A stretch of DNA of 64,000 bases from CAZBLK01 sp964492715 (GTDB lineage Bacteria > Bacillota > Clostridia > Lachnospirales > WRBF01), in the NCBI GenBank assembly GCA_964492715.1, contig CAZBLK010000013.1:1-64000 (forward strand), in the 5' to 3' direction. Shown in pieces: positions 50,375-59,105 of this stretch (within the stretch, counting starts at the first letter, position 1; each line of letters starts with the position of its first letter). Under the pieces are notes generated by a model. It worked only from the letters and a program-made list of their open reading frames with translations. It made no database searches and was not told the origin of the DNA. The position numbers were made by a program, and so were the translations under genes.

Positions 50375-50413
50375 AACCCCCTTTTGTAAGAATATATTTA
50401 CAAATAGGGGGTT
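50375..50413 (+). promoter_or_regulatory. Hairpin covering the SD of the M23 peptidase gene
   Basis: AACCCCC (50375-50381) pairs with GGGGGTT (50407-50413), and TTTGTAA with TTACAAA extends the stem. The GGGGG is the SD of the ATG at 50419. Folding would block initiation until melted or bound. The alternative is a terminator for the upstream gene, but the T-run (GTTGTTTT) is interrupted. Confidence 0.55.
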
Positions 50414-50418
50414 GTTTT

Positions 50419-51396
50419 ATGGCAAATTCACGAAACAAATATATTAGGCGCAAATTTTCGACGCAAGCTTTTAAAATGAAAAAAAGGGTTGCTAGGGTAG
50501 AGCAAATTGTTTTAAACGTGGCAGCTGTGCTTGTTGTAATTCTTTTTGTTTTAGTTGTTAAAAACACTTTTATAACTCCCAAAAAAGCAGTAAGTGTTCC
50601 GTTAGAAAATGTTGCGGCGTTCCGTGTGCCTTACCGAGTTTTAAATGACGTTAAGCAACTTTCTGCAAAATACAATGTTGATTTTTATGAGGCTTTGACT
50701 GTTTATTCGGTAGAAAACAATTTTTTTCCAAATAAAGCTGTTACACCTTCGTTTGCAGAAATTGAGCAGAGTTTTTTTGTTAGTTACAAAAAAATTAAAA
50801 ATCAGTACAGCACAAAAAAACTTGCTCCATATTATCAGCTTTTTGAAAACATTTTCAGCGAAATAAAAAACTTTCCAATACCAGAAGGCTTTGAATATGA
50901 AAATTCGGTAGGATATATGTACGGCGACAGCTATGGTGCTGAAAGGACGTATGGCGGAGAACGCACGCATGAGGGTACAGACATTTTGGACAGGGAAAAC
51001 GTTCGTGGGCGAATACCTATAGTTAGCATGACAAACGGTGTCGTAAAAAACATTGGCTGGAACGAACTAGGTGGGTATCGAGTTGGAATTGTTACAGAAA
51101 ACGGAACGTATTATTACTACGCACATTTAGACAGCTTTGCCGAAAACCTAAAGGAAGGGAGCAGCATAACTGCTGGGCAGCAAATTGGGCTTATGGGTGA
51201 CTCAGGCTATGACAAAAAGGAAGGAACAAAGGGTAAGTTCCCAGTTCATTTGCACGTTGGAATTTTGCCAAAAACTTCGCTTTCAAAAAAAGAGCTTTGG
51301 GTAAACCCTTATCCTTATTTAAGGTACATAGAAGGGAAAAAGGTTTCTTTAAGCCTTGGGTTAGAACATGAGATTGATAGCAATTTTATTGAATGA
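50419..51396 (+). CDS. M23 family (LytM) metallopeptidase
   Basis: A 325-residue protein with one membrane helix (about 28-48) and a C-terminal LytM domain. Zn ligands His184 and Asp188 (HEGTD), His236 (YAHLD) and the HLH motif (277-279) are complete, so it should cleave peptidoglycan cross-links. The middle region has a charged, helical part. The ATG at 50419 and the SD are embedded in a hairpin. It is alone and followed by a strong terminator. A sporulation role like SpoIIQ is possible but unproven. Confidence 0.88.
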   Translation: MANSRNKYIRRKFSTQAFKMKKRVARVEQIVLNVAAVLVVILFVLVVKNTFITPKKAVSVPLENVAAFRVPYRVLNDVKQLSAKYNVDFYEALTVYSVENNFFPNKAVTPSFAEIEQSFFVSYKKIKNQYSTKKLAPYYQLFENIFSEIKNFPIPEGFEYENSVGYMYGDSYGAERTYGGERTHEGTDILDRENVRGRIPIVSMTNGVVKNIGWNELGGYRVGIVTENGTYYYYAHLDSFAENLKEGSSITAGQQIGLMGDSGYDKKEGTKGKFPVHLHVGILPKTSLSKKELWVNPYPYLRYIEGKKVSLSLGLEHEIDSNFIE

Positions 51397-51434
51397 AAAA
51401 GCTTCCTCTACAAAAAGGGTAGGGGAAGCTTTTT
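51396..51434. terminator. Terminator between convergent genes
   Basis: AAAAAGCTTCC and GGAAGCTTTTT pair with an 17-base loop. It overlaps the stop of the M23 gene and is T-rich on the rightward strand; on the leftward strand the A-run also gives a T-run, so it may serve both. Confidence 0.85.
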
Positions 51435-51505
51435 ATTAGACCTCTTGCCAAATTATAAACCCTGCCTTTACAGCAAATTATGAAATATCTTATTTCGCAA
51501 GAAGT

Positions 51506-52582
51506 CTACTCAAACACAGTTACAGCTTGGCTGCCCATTTGCTCCCAAGCCTCAATAAACCCTTTGCGTGATGCACGAGTTTCTCCAACAAGAGGGTCAT
51601 TAAAATAAATATACTTTTCATCATATCCAGTTATTAAAACAGAATGTTCATTCCAAGTAATTTGCACATCTCCATCATTTGTTTTCCACGTTTCAGAAAA
51701 GCGTGCAAGCTTACTATAAGATGAGTTTGTAATAATCCAAACAGGAAAGTCTGTACTTACTAAACGCAAAATATCATCAAAACTTAGCCCGGTAATGTCA
51801 TAAGCAGTATCTTTTTTATATTTTGTCAAAAGCTTATATATGGGCTCGTGGTAAACACCGTATCCGTCTTTGCTCATGCTCCAAATGTCGCCTACAAAAC
51901 CTTCGTGGGGGTTTCCATAAAGCTTACCCGTTCGGTATGCAACTTTGTCAATTTCGTCGGCAAGTGTTAGCTTTGAAACGCTTACACCATGAAAATTTAA
52001 AAGCATAGCAAGGCTAGTTACTTCACAGCCACGCTGAAGCTCGGGAAGCTGGCTTATTAACGGAACGTCTTCTATTTTATGGCTTTCCATTAGGTGCGAA
52101 GCATTTGTCCAAACAAGCATGTTGTTTTTACGCAAATATACAAAAGAACGTGTATCACTTTTTGCATAGGCTAAAGCCTCAGTAAAACTGTTAAACTCCT
52201 CGTACTTTCCTTTGCTTTTACCCGTAAAAACATGAAACTTAGGGTAATTGTCCCAAAGCCATTCACCGTTTCGGCTTTTGTTTTGCCTAATTGAGGCATG
52301 TTCAAATGTATCGGCGTATTCCAGCGCATCGTCATAGAATTTAAAGCTTTTTTTAAAATCTTCGTTAACATAAACTTGGTACAAGTTGCTTTCTTTAGTT
52401 GGTGCAGCTGATGGTGAGGGGGTTTTTATAACACGTTTTACCTTCATTTCTGGTATGTTGGTAGGTGAAACTGCAACAGGCAGTGTTTGAAAATAGTTTA
52501 TTAACAATTTATAAATGCTGTAGCCTATTAAAATTGTAACAAAAATTACTGATAGAATAATAACGGTTTTTAGTATTTTCAT
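51506..52582 (-). CDS. Extracellular C39-like cysteine peptidase
   Basis: About 358 residues with an N-terminal membrane helix (VIILSVIFVTILIGYSIYKLL) and a Ser/Pro-rich linker. The peptidase part has the nucleophile Cys in RGCEVTSLAMLL (about residue 187), a His in NEHSVLITGY and an Asn/Asp in NDPL, the triad pattern of peptidase C39-like family 2. ATG 52582 is preferred over the codon two upstream because AGAGAG sits there. It follows the RND operon but with a terminator between, so it is probably transcribed separately. Confidence 0.85.
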   Translation of the reverse strand: MKILKTVIILSVIFVTILIGYSIYKLLINYFQTLPVAVSPTNIPEMKVKRVIKTPSPSAAPTKESNLYQVYVNEDFKKSFKFYDDALEYADTFEHASIRQNKSRNGEWLWDNYPKFHVFTGKSKGKYEEFNSFTEALAYAKSDTRSFVYLRKNNMLVWTNASHLMESHKIEDVPLISQLPELQRGCEVTSLAMLLNFHGVSVSKLTLADEIDKVAYRTGKLYGNPHEGFVGDIWSMSKDGYGVYHEPIYKLLTKYKKDTAYDITGLSFDDILRLVSTDFPVWIITNSSYSKLARFSETWKTNDGDVQITWNEHSVLITGYDEKYIYFNDPLVGETRASRKGFIEAWEQMGSQAVTVFE

Positions 52583-52603
52583 ATTCACTCTCTAAAGATA
52601 GAT

Positions 52604-52632
52604 TTTTAGGGCGAACTAAGTTCGCCCTAAAA
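52604..52632. terminator. Terminator of the RND efflux operon
   Basis: Perfect TTTTAGGGCGAAC ... GTTCGCCCTAAAA stem with a 3-base loop, ending the leftward RND operon. The same stem has T-runs on both sides and may work in both directions. Confidence 0.85.
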
Positions 52633-52644
52633 GAAGTATCAGAA

Positions 52645-55600
52645 TTATGCTTTTTTCCTAAAACGCTGTCTAGTATTATCCACAATAATATAAATTGTTG
52701 GAATAAGCAAAAGCGTAACAAGTGTCGACAACAAAAGCCCCGAAACAACTACTGTTGCAAGCCCAAGCATAAGCTCTGAGCCTTGCCCTGTTGAAAACAT
52801 AAGTGGTGCAAGCCCAAGCACAGTTGTTAAAACCGACATTAAAATTGGGCGCAAGCGCACAGGCCCAGCTGCCAAAACAGCTTCTTTTGCGCTCATTCCA
52901 CGTTCTCGAATTAAAAGGTTTGTGTAGTCAATTAAAACTATAGCGTTGTTTATAACGATACCTGCAAGCATTATAAGACCAAGAAAGCTTGTTATGTTAA
53001 GTGTAGCACCAAAAACCCAAAGACCTAAAAGTGCGCCAGTCATTGCAACAGGTATTGAAAACATAACTATAAATGGGTATATAAGCGACTCAAACTCTGC
53101 CGCCATAATCATGTAAACTAAAAATACGGCAATAACAAGTGCTACTCCAAGACCGCCAAAAGTTTCTGCCATTTGTTGAGATTGGCCAGAAACACCCCAG
53201 CTATATCCGCTTGGCATGTTATAATCTTTCATAGCCTCTCTAATTTCTGAGTCTACGCTTCCAGAAGCACGACCCACAAGGCTTCCTGTAATAGAAATAT
53301 ACCTTTGTTGGTTTTCTCGTGTAATGCTTGTCGGAAGTTCTTTAATTTCAATTTCTGCAAGCTCGTAAAGCGGAATACTTACGCCTGTAGGCGTAGGTAT
53401 TAAAATGTTATTAACATCGTTAATGTAGTTAAAGTCGTCTTTGTTTTGCATTATACGTATGTCAATCTCGTCGCCATCAATTTTGTACGTCGTTGCAACC
53501 GTGCCAGTAATTGCTGTGTTAATTATACTCGAAACACTGCTTGCAGACAAGCCATAAGAGGAAGCTTTGTTCCTATCAACTGAAATAACTGCTTGAGGCG
53601 ACACGCTTTCTACCGACGTTTTTACGTCACGAGTTCCTTGTATATTAGATATTATGCCTTTAACGTCGTTTGCTATGCCTTCTAGTGTTTCAAGGTCGCT
53701 GCCTTTTACAAAAATGTCTATAGAGTTGCCGCCGGCAAACTGCCCCATTGATGAACCACTAGCAGAACAGGAAAACTCTGCGCCAGCTACGTCTTTTAAA
53801 GCGTCGGACATTGCAATTGCCACTTCGGCAGAGCTTCTTTTTCTTTCATTTTTATCAACAAGCTTAATGTCAATTGTAGCTTGGTCAGTTCTCTTTTCTC
53901 CAAAACTACCTGTTGATTGTGAACCAATTGTATATGTTATATCTGTTATTTCTTCAAAGGTGCTAATTTTTTCTAATGCTTTTTCAGTAATAGCTTCTGT
54001 TTGAGAAAGCAAAGCACCTTTTGGCATTGTAATGTTTACAGCAACACCACTTTCGTCAGTTGTAGGCATGAACTCCATTTCAACAAACTGCAATGAAACT
54101 AAAGTAACGGCAATAAACAAACCTACAATTGCAAGTGTACGCTTTCTTTTTTCAATTGCCACAGCCAAAACTCTTGTATACGCTTTCTCAAGCCAACTAA
54201 TAAAATTAGAAAAAATGTCAAGCGGAAGAGACAAAATTGTCTTTTTCCTTTTTGCTTGAGTCACTTCAATAGGGCGCAAAATAAGCGAAGACGCCATTGG
54301 AACAAATGTAAGTGAAACAACAAGCGAAGAAGCAAGAGAGAATGCAATTGTAAGCGCAAGCTGGTTAAAAATTTGCGCCGTTAAACCGCCGCCAAAAGTA
54401 ATTGGTAAGAAAACGGCAACAGTAGTAAGTGTTGAAGCAGTAACCGAAAGAGCAACTTCTCGTGCCCCGTTAATTGCCGCATCAATTTTGTTTTCCCCTT
54501 CTTCAATTTTTCGGTAAATGCTTTCAAGAACAACTATTGAGTTGTCAACGAGCATACCGATACCAAGTGCAAGACCACCCAGTGACATTACGTTAAGTGT
54601 AATGTCTGCGTAATACATAAGCACGAATGTAGTGACAATTGAAATTGGCATAGACGCCGCAACTATTAGTGTTGAGCGGAAGTCCCTAAGGAAAATAAAC
54701 AAAATTACAACAGCCAAAACACCACCGAAAATTGCAGAAGATGCAACAGTTGAAAGTGTCATAGTTACAAAGTCGGCAGGGTTTAAAATAACTTTAAATT
54801 CAAGTTCGGGCATTTCGCTTTGTATTGCGTTCATTTCTTGAAGTACAGCGTTTGCAACGTTTACAGTGTTTGCTGTAGACTGCTTTTGAATTGAAATCGT
54901 AACGCTTGGAACGCCGTTTATGTATGAAAGGCTATCAGGCTCTTTGAAAACCTCTTCAACTTCTGCAATGTCGTTTAAAAAAATTGTTGCGCCAGACTGT
55001 AAAGTAAGCGGAAGCATACGAAGCTCGTCAATTGTAGCAAATTCTCCAACTACTCTAAGCTGAAGGCTTTTATCGCCTTGCTTAACTGTTCCTGCTGGTG
55101 TGTTTCTGTTTTCTGACATTATAAGCTGCATAACTTGGCTTTCAGAAATGCCGTAGCCACGAAGCTTTTCTGGTGAAAGTGTAACAGTAATTTCTTTTTC
55201 TTTACCGCCGGAAATGCTTACAGACGCAACACCGTCTTGACGCTCGAAGCGGTTTGAAATTTTGTCGTCCACAACCCTTTTAAGGTCAACCAAGTCATAC
55301 TTGCTTCCGGAAACACCAATCATCATTGACGACATAGAGTTCATGTCAATTTTCATTACTATTGGGTCGCCTGCGCCTTCCGGCAACATACCTTTTATAA
55401 GGTCGATACGCTCACGCACGTCAAGCGAGGCGTTGTCAATGTCTGTTCCGTCCTCAAACTCCAAAATAATTAACGAGTTGCCGTTTGACGAGGTACTTGT
55501 TACGTTTTTTATGCCTGCGACTGTACCTAAAGCACCTTCAAGTGGAATTGTAATTAAAGTTTCAATTTCTGACGGAGCTGTTCCTTTATAATCCGTCGAA

Positions 55601-55740
55601 ACAATTGCTACTGGAATGTTCATGTTTGGCATCATGTCAAGGCGTAAGTTTGAAATTGACAAAAAGCCAAAGGCAACTGCTATTAAAATTACCATGAAGG
55701 TGGTAACAGGGCGTTTTACTGCAACTTTTGAAATACCCAT
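52645..55740 (-). CDS. RND family efflux permease (AcrB-like)
   Basis: A 1031-residue inner-membrane pump with twelve helices and two large extracellular loops. Typical segments are LGIGMLVDNSIVVLESIYRK in helix 4, with the proton-relay Asp, and AGIVINNAIVLIDYTNL in helix 10. Gram-positive members such as SwrC work without an outer membrane channel. It is last in a leftward operon after a MarR-type regulator and an adaptor. Substrates probably include hydrophobic drugs or lipopeptides; this is inferred from the family. Confidence 0.95.
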   Translation of the reverse strand: MGISKVAVKRPVTTFMVILIAVAFGFLSISNLRLDMMPNMNIPVAIVSTDYKGTAPSEIETLITIPLEGALGTVAGIKNVTSTSSNGNSLIILEFEDGTDIDNASLDVRERIDLIKGMLPEGAGDPIVMKIDMNSMSSMMIGVSGSKYDLVDLKRVVDDKISNRFERQDGVASVSISGGKEKEITVTLSPEKLRGYGISESQVMQLIMSENRNTPAGTVKQGDKSLQLRVVGEFATIDELRMLPLTLQSGATIFLNDIAEVEEVFKEPDSLSYINGVPSVTISIQKQSTANTVNVANAVLQEMNAIQSEMPELEFKVILNPADFVTMTLSTVASSAIFGGVLAVVILFIFLRDFRSTLIVAASMPISIVTTFVLMYYADITLNVMSLGGLALGIGMLVDNSIVVLESIYRKIEEGENKIDAAINGAREVALSVTASTLTTVAVFLPITFGGGLTAQIFNQLALTIAFSLASSLVVSLTFVPMASSLILRPIEVTQAKRKKTILSLPLDIFSNFISWLEKAYTRVLAVAIEKRKRTLAIVGLFIAVTLVSLQFVEMEFMPTTDESGVAVNITMPKGALLSQTEAITEKALEKISTFEEITDITYTIGSQSTGSFGEKRTDQATIDIKLVDKNERKRSSAEVAIAMSDALKDVAGAEFSCSASGSSMGQFAGGNSIDIFVKGSDLETLEGIANDVKGIISNIQGTRDVKTSVESVSPQAVISVDRNKASSYGLSASSVSSIINTAITGTVATTYKIDGDEIDIRIMQNKDDFNYINDVNNILIPTPTGVSIPLYELAEIEIKELPTSITRENQQRYISITGSLVGRASGSVDSEIREAMKDYNMPSGYSWGVSGQSQQMAETFGGLGVALVIAVFLVYMIMAAEFESLIYPFIVMFSIPVAMTGALLGLWVFGATLNITSFLGLIMLAGIVINNAIVLIDYTNLLIRERGMSAKEAVLAAGPVRLRPILMSVLTTVLGLAPLMFSTGQGSELMLGLATVVVSGLLLSTLVTLLLIPTIYIIVDNTRQRFRKKA

Positions 55741-55743
55741 GTG

Positions 55744-57150
55744 TTACTCCTCCTTTTCGGAAACAACGTTTACACTGTCACCGTCTGTTAAGTACGACTG
55801 TCCAACAACTACAACTTGCGAAGTGCTATCTATGCCTGATGTAACTTCAATCATTTCGCCGTTGTCTATACCTGTTGTTACATTTACTCTTTTTGCAATT
55901 CCATTATCGTTTACATAAACGTATTTAGACGTTTCGTCCGAAAGAACAACGTTTCTTGGAACAACAATTGCGTCGTCAGACGATTCGTTAACAAAACGAA
56001 CTTCGGCAAACATACCTGCCTTTATAAGCCCTTGTTCGTTGCTAAGTTCAATTTTCACAGGGAACATGTTTGTTTGGTCAGCCGCTGGGCTAACTGTTTT
56101 AATTGTTCCAATAAAAGGTGTGTTACCTATAGATTTTATATAAACTTCTACTTTATCCGAAACATTCAATTTATTAATTATTATTTCAGAAACTTTAACA
56201 TCAACGTTAACTGTGTTAGTGGTTACAATTTGAAAAGCTGGAGCTTGCGTAGAAGTAAATTCGCCGGCTTTAGCTGTTTTTGCACTTATAACACCGCTTA
56301 TTGGTGCTTTTACACTTGCATCATTTAACGTTTCGTATGCAATTTGTAGCTGCACAGCAACAGAGTTTTCCGAAGCTTTTGCTTGGCTTACGCCAACGCC
56401 AGCTTTGTCGGCGTTTTCCCCAGAAATTTTAGAAACAGTGAGGTCGTAGCTTTCTTGTGCTTTCGACAACCCAAGTTCTGCTTGGCTGTAGGCAACTGTA
56501 GCTTGGTTTATTGCAAGCTCAGCTTGTTCCTTGCCAGATTTTGCTTGTGTGTAGCCTAGTTCTGCTTTGTCAAAGTCGCTTTTCGACAAAGCGCCTGCTT
56601 CAAAAAGTATTTTTGCGTTGTTAAATGAGTTCTCTGCATTTTCAAGCTGCTTTTTTGCATTTTCAAGAGTAACCTCTGCGTTTTTCAACCCAATTTCTGC
56701 ACTTTCAAGTTGCTTTTTTGAATTATCAATAGAACCTTCAAGCTGCATAACCTGCGATTCGTACTGACCGCCTGTAGCTGAAACATAACCGCTTTGAGCT
56801 GCTCTAACGCCTAGTTGCGCCACATCAAGTTGGGTTTCAAGCTGTTTTATTTGGTTTCTTACGTCTGCTTCGTCAAGCCTAAATAAAATGTCGCCTTCGT
56901 TTACAACATCGCCAACATCAAAAAGTGTTTCGGAAACTTTGCCAGCCATTTTGCTAATAACATTAACCGATTCCGAAGGCGAAATACGCCCTGCATAAAC
57001 TATTTCATCTTTAATTGATGTTTTTGAAACTGTCGTTACCTCAACTGGATAAACCTTTTTTTCTGTAGTTGTTTCAACTGCGTTGCTGGTGCAGCCCGCT
57101 ACAAGAAATGCTGCAAGTATAATTGCTGTTGCTTTGTATTGCTGTTTCAT
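55744..57150 (-). CDS. RND efflux adaptor (membrane fusion protein)
   Basis: A 468-residue lipoprotein: signal IILAAFLVAGC with an adjacent lipobox, then the adaptor pattern (DVVNEGDILFRLDEADV, long coiled coil about 100-250 with repeated ENA and QLE, and the beta-barrel parts KAPISGVISAKTAKAGEF). It starts at ATG 57150 and precedes the pump by 3 bases, so they are a matched pair. The coiled coil is longer than usual for the family. Confidence 0.9.
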   Translation of the reverse strand: MKQQYKATAIILAAFLVAGCTSNAVETTTEKKVYPVEVTTVSKTSIKDEIVYAGRISPSESVNVISKMAGKVSETLFDVGDVVNEGDILFRLDEADVRNQIKQLETQLDVAQLGVRAAQSGYVSATGGQYESQVMQLEGSIDNSKKQLESAEIGLKNAEVTLENAKKQLENAENSFNNAKILFEAGALSKSDFDKAELGYTQAKSGKEQAELAINQATVAYSQAELGLSKAQESYDLTVSKISGENADKAGVGVSQAKASENSVAVQLQIAYETLNDASVKAPISGVISAKTAKAGEFTSTQAPAFQIVTTNTVNVDVKVSEIIINKLNVSDKVEVYIKSIGNTPFIGTIKTVSPAADQTNMFPVKIELSNEQGLIKAGMFAEVRFVNESSDDAIVVPRNVVLSDETSKYVYVNDNGIAKRVNVTTGIDNGEMIEVTSGIDSTSQVVVVGQSYLTDGDSVNVVSEKEE

Positions 57151-57168
57151 TTTATTCCTCCCAAAAAA

Positions 57169-58125
57169 CTAATTTGTTGTTAAGTTTTGAAAAACTTCAT
57201 ACATACATTCTAAGCCTTTGTGCATATTTTCTTTTGCTTCTTCGGTAAGTGTATCATATATTTTAATAAATACTTGATACAGTTTATCCATTGTTTGCTG
57301 CACAGAATATTCTCCTTTTTCTGTTATGTAAAAATAAATCTTGCGTGCGTCTTCACCATCTCTTGGACGTTCCTTTTTTAAATAGCCATACTCTGTCAGC
57401 GATTTAATGGCTGTAGACAGTGAGCTTTGGCTAACACCAAGAATATGAGAAAGTGTAGGTATTGCTGAATTATTAAAAAAATACAGGTTGCAAAGTATTC
57501 TAAACTGGTTATATGTTAAACTTTGGCATTTGTTGCCATTTCGGTTAAAAAAAGGTGAAAAATTAACCGAAGCCCAGTTTAAAGTGGAAATTATTGTTTC
57601 TAAAATTTCTACAGACAAAGGTTGGTATTTTTGCCCATAATTGACAAGGGGTTCTACTTCATCAGTAGTTAAAGACAGACTTTTCAAAAGTTTAAAACCC
57701 TTTTCAAACTCAGTTCGGTTTTTTGTGTCAAGCGAAAAGTAAAAATTGTCAATTTCAGATAAAATGAATGAAGTAAGGTCTTTTAACATTTCACTCCCTT
57801 TGTCTGTTAAACAAAAATAAACTTTTCGGCTGTCCTCATTTATTTGAGGATATTCCTTCTTTATTAATCCATGCGCTTCCATTCTTTTTATAATAGTTGA
57901 AAGGCTTCCAGTGGATTGACCTTGAGCCTTTGCAATTTCCGACAAAGTTTTTAACTTGCTGTAGCCTATTGCAAAAAGAATTGAATACTGACGTTGGCTA
58001 ATGCTGCTTTCGTCAGTATCAGAGCATGAAGCTGAGCTTTTAAAAAACAATAAAATTTTATATGTAATAATGCTGTTTGCAAGCTGTATTATTAAACTTA
58101 CAGAATCTTTGGGGCATTTTGCCAT
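57169..58125 (-). CDS. Tandem double-MarR regulator of the RND operon
   Basis: A 318-residue protein with two MarR winged-helix domains in one chain. The first (about 40-155) has SISQRQYSILFAIGY, a recognition helix GQSTGSLSTIIKRMEAHGL and a wing EDSRKVYFCLTDKG. The second (about 190-310) has SLTYNQFRILCNLYF, GVSQSSLSTAIKSLTEYGYL and EDARKIYFYITEKG. MarR proteins normally dimerise to form two such heads, so this one is an intramolecular pseudo-dimer. GAGGTGG lies 8 bases before ATG 58125. It begins the efflux operon and probably represses it. Confidence 0.85.
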   Translation of the reverse strand: MAKCPKDSVSLIIQLANSIITYKILLFFKSSASCSDTDESSISQRQYSILFAIGYSKLKTLSEIAKAQGQSTGSLSTIIKRMEAHGLIKKEYPQINEDSRKVYFCLTDKGSEMLKDLTSFILSEIDNFYFSLDTKNRTEFEKGFKLLKSLSLTTDEVEPLVNYGQKYQPLSVEILETIISTLNWASVNFSPFFNRNGNKCQSLTYNQFRILCNLYFFNNSAIPTLSHILGVSQSSLSTAIKSLTEYGYLKKERPRDGEDARKIYFYITEKGEYSVQQTMDKLYQVFIKIYDTLTEEAKENMHKGLECMYEVFQNLTTN

Positions 58126-58178
58126 TAAACCACCTCTAAATTTGTCTATAAAAATTTATTTTTATCAAAATTGTATAT

Positions 58179-58259
58179 ATTCTAAAACACTAAACACACA
58201 ACATAAAGTTTATAATTAAAGTAGAAATATTATTAAAAAATAGTTAGTGTTTTTAGAAT
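58179..58259. promoter_or_regulatory. Widely spaced inverted repeat upstream of the MarR operon
   Basis: ATTCTAAAACACTAA (58179-58193) and TTAGTGTTTTTAGAAT (58244-58259) are complementary with one extra base. The two 15-base arms are 50 bases apart and flank the likely promoter of the leftward operon. They would fit two binding sites for one regulator or a loop. The link to the double-MarR protein is inference. Confidence 0.5.
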
Positions 58260-58324
58260 TTAAGGTTTTAACTCTTTTTAATTTTGATAATGTTTGTTAT
58301 AATAAACTAAACAATAAAATTTTT

Positions 58325-58436
58325 ACATTCAAAATATTTTACACTCAAAATGTTTTACACTCAAAATGTTTTATAGTCAATATGTTTTACACTCAATATA
58401 TTTTACACTCAATATGTTTTATAGTCAATATGTTTT
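58325..58436 (+). repeat. Seven copies of a 16-base tandem repeat
   Basis: Units of the form ACACTCAAAATGTTTT and variants ATAGTCAATATGTTTT or ACATTCAAAATATTTT run head-to-tail without spacers (7 x 16 bases). An apparent open frame at 58247-58528 is a product of this repeat and is rejected. The repeat could be a protein-binding array, a bend or a simple expansion; there are no spacers, so it is not a CRISPR. Confidence 0.85.
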
Positions 58437-58615
58437 ACAATAAAAAAATAAAAAAACAATCAATAATTAATTATGGTATAATTAGCCTAAGTCTTGCTAA
58501 AAGTGTGCGATTATGCACATCTATATGAATTGAAAATAAATCACTAATTGTTTAAAGCACTGTTATATGACAACTATAAAACTTATATTATAATTACATA
58601 ATTAATTCTTGATTT
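58437..58615. other. Intergenic AT-rich stretch
   Basis: Between the tandem repeat and the family C fragment. There are many A/T runs and no supported gene or RNA on either strand. Confidence 0.5.
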
Positions 58616-58640
58616 AGGGCGTGTTTGAAAAATAGCATTT
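58616..58640 (+). repeat. Family C left-end fragment
   Basis: TTAGGGCGTGTTTGAAAAATA matches the C left end, but no right end is seen nearby. It is a truncated copy. Confidence 0.65.
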
Positions 58641-58704
58641 ATATAAATGAAGTTATTATAGGTTTTGCAAACACCCATTATAGTTATTTAACTTTAAAAC
58701 TGGC

Positions 58705-58868
58705 TAGGGCGTGTTCCAACTACCGTTCAACGCCCATCTTTTGGCTGATTTTCCGCCATGCTTCGTTAAATTTTCTTGTAATACTTCTGTATTACTTCGA
58801 AAATTTGCCTCGTATGCCGAAAAATCAGCTCAATATCTGGGTATTTTAGATAGTGGGAACACGCCCTA
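58705..58868. repeat. Family D palindromic element
   Basis: A 164-base imperfect palindrome with outer ends TAGGGCGTGTTCC and GGAACACGCCCTA. Inner arms pair (GCTGATTTTCC with AAAATCAGC, TTCTTGTAATACTTCTG with its partner). The ends share TAGGGCGTGTT with family C, but the rest differs. No coding capacity is visible. Confidence 0.8.
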
Positions 58869-58909
58869 ATACGGTACAGCGAGCGTTTATACGAAAAAAA
58901 CAATCGTAT

Positions 58910-59035
58910 TATATCAATTCCACTTTTTAACGATATTGGTAGAGGGAAGCCAAACGCCTAGTAGGTTGACGTTTTGAACCACATAGTTATATGTCTATAA
59001 GATAGACAATGTCGATTAACAATGGAATTACTATA
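58910..59035 (+). repeat. Family A repeat upstream of spo0A
   Basis: TATATCAATTCCAC ... ATGGAATTACTATA with the inner hairpin and a 20-base insertion (ACATAGTTATATGTCTATAA) between inner and outer arms. It is 70 bases upstream of the spo0A start, in the leader or promoter. Confidence 0.85.
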
Positions 59036-59105
59036 GGCTGAGTTTAAGTTATGTGATTATAAAGTTCATTATCATAAGAAGTTAAAATGAAAGGGTTTGA
59101 GAAGT

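Noticed and set aside
58325..58436. CRISPR array
   Set aside because: Units are contiguous without spacers and no cas gene is present.
58247..58528. 93-codon open frame over the 16-base tandem repeat
   Set aside because: The translation is a low-complexity repeat (VLHSKCFIVNMFYTQ-like), has no SD and exists only because the repeat lacks stops.
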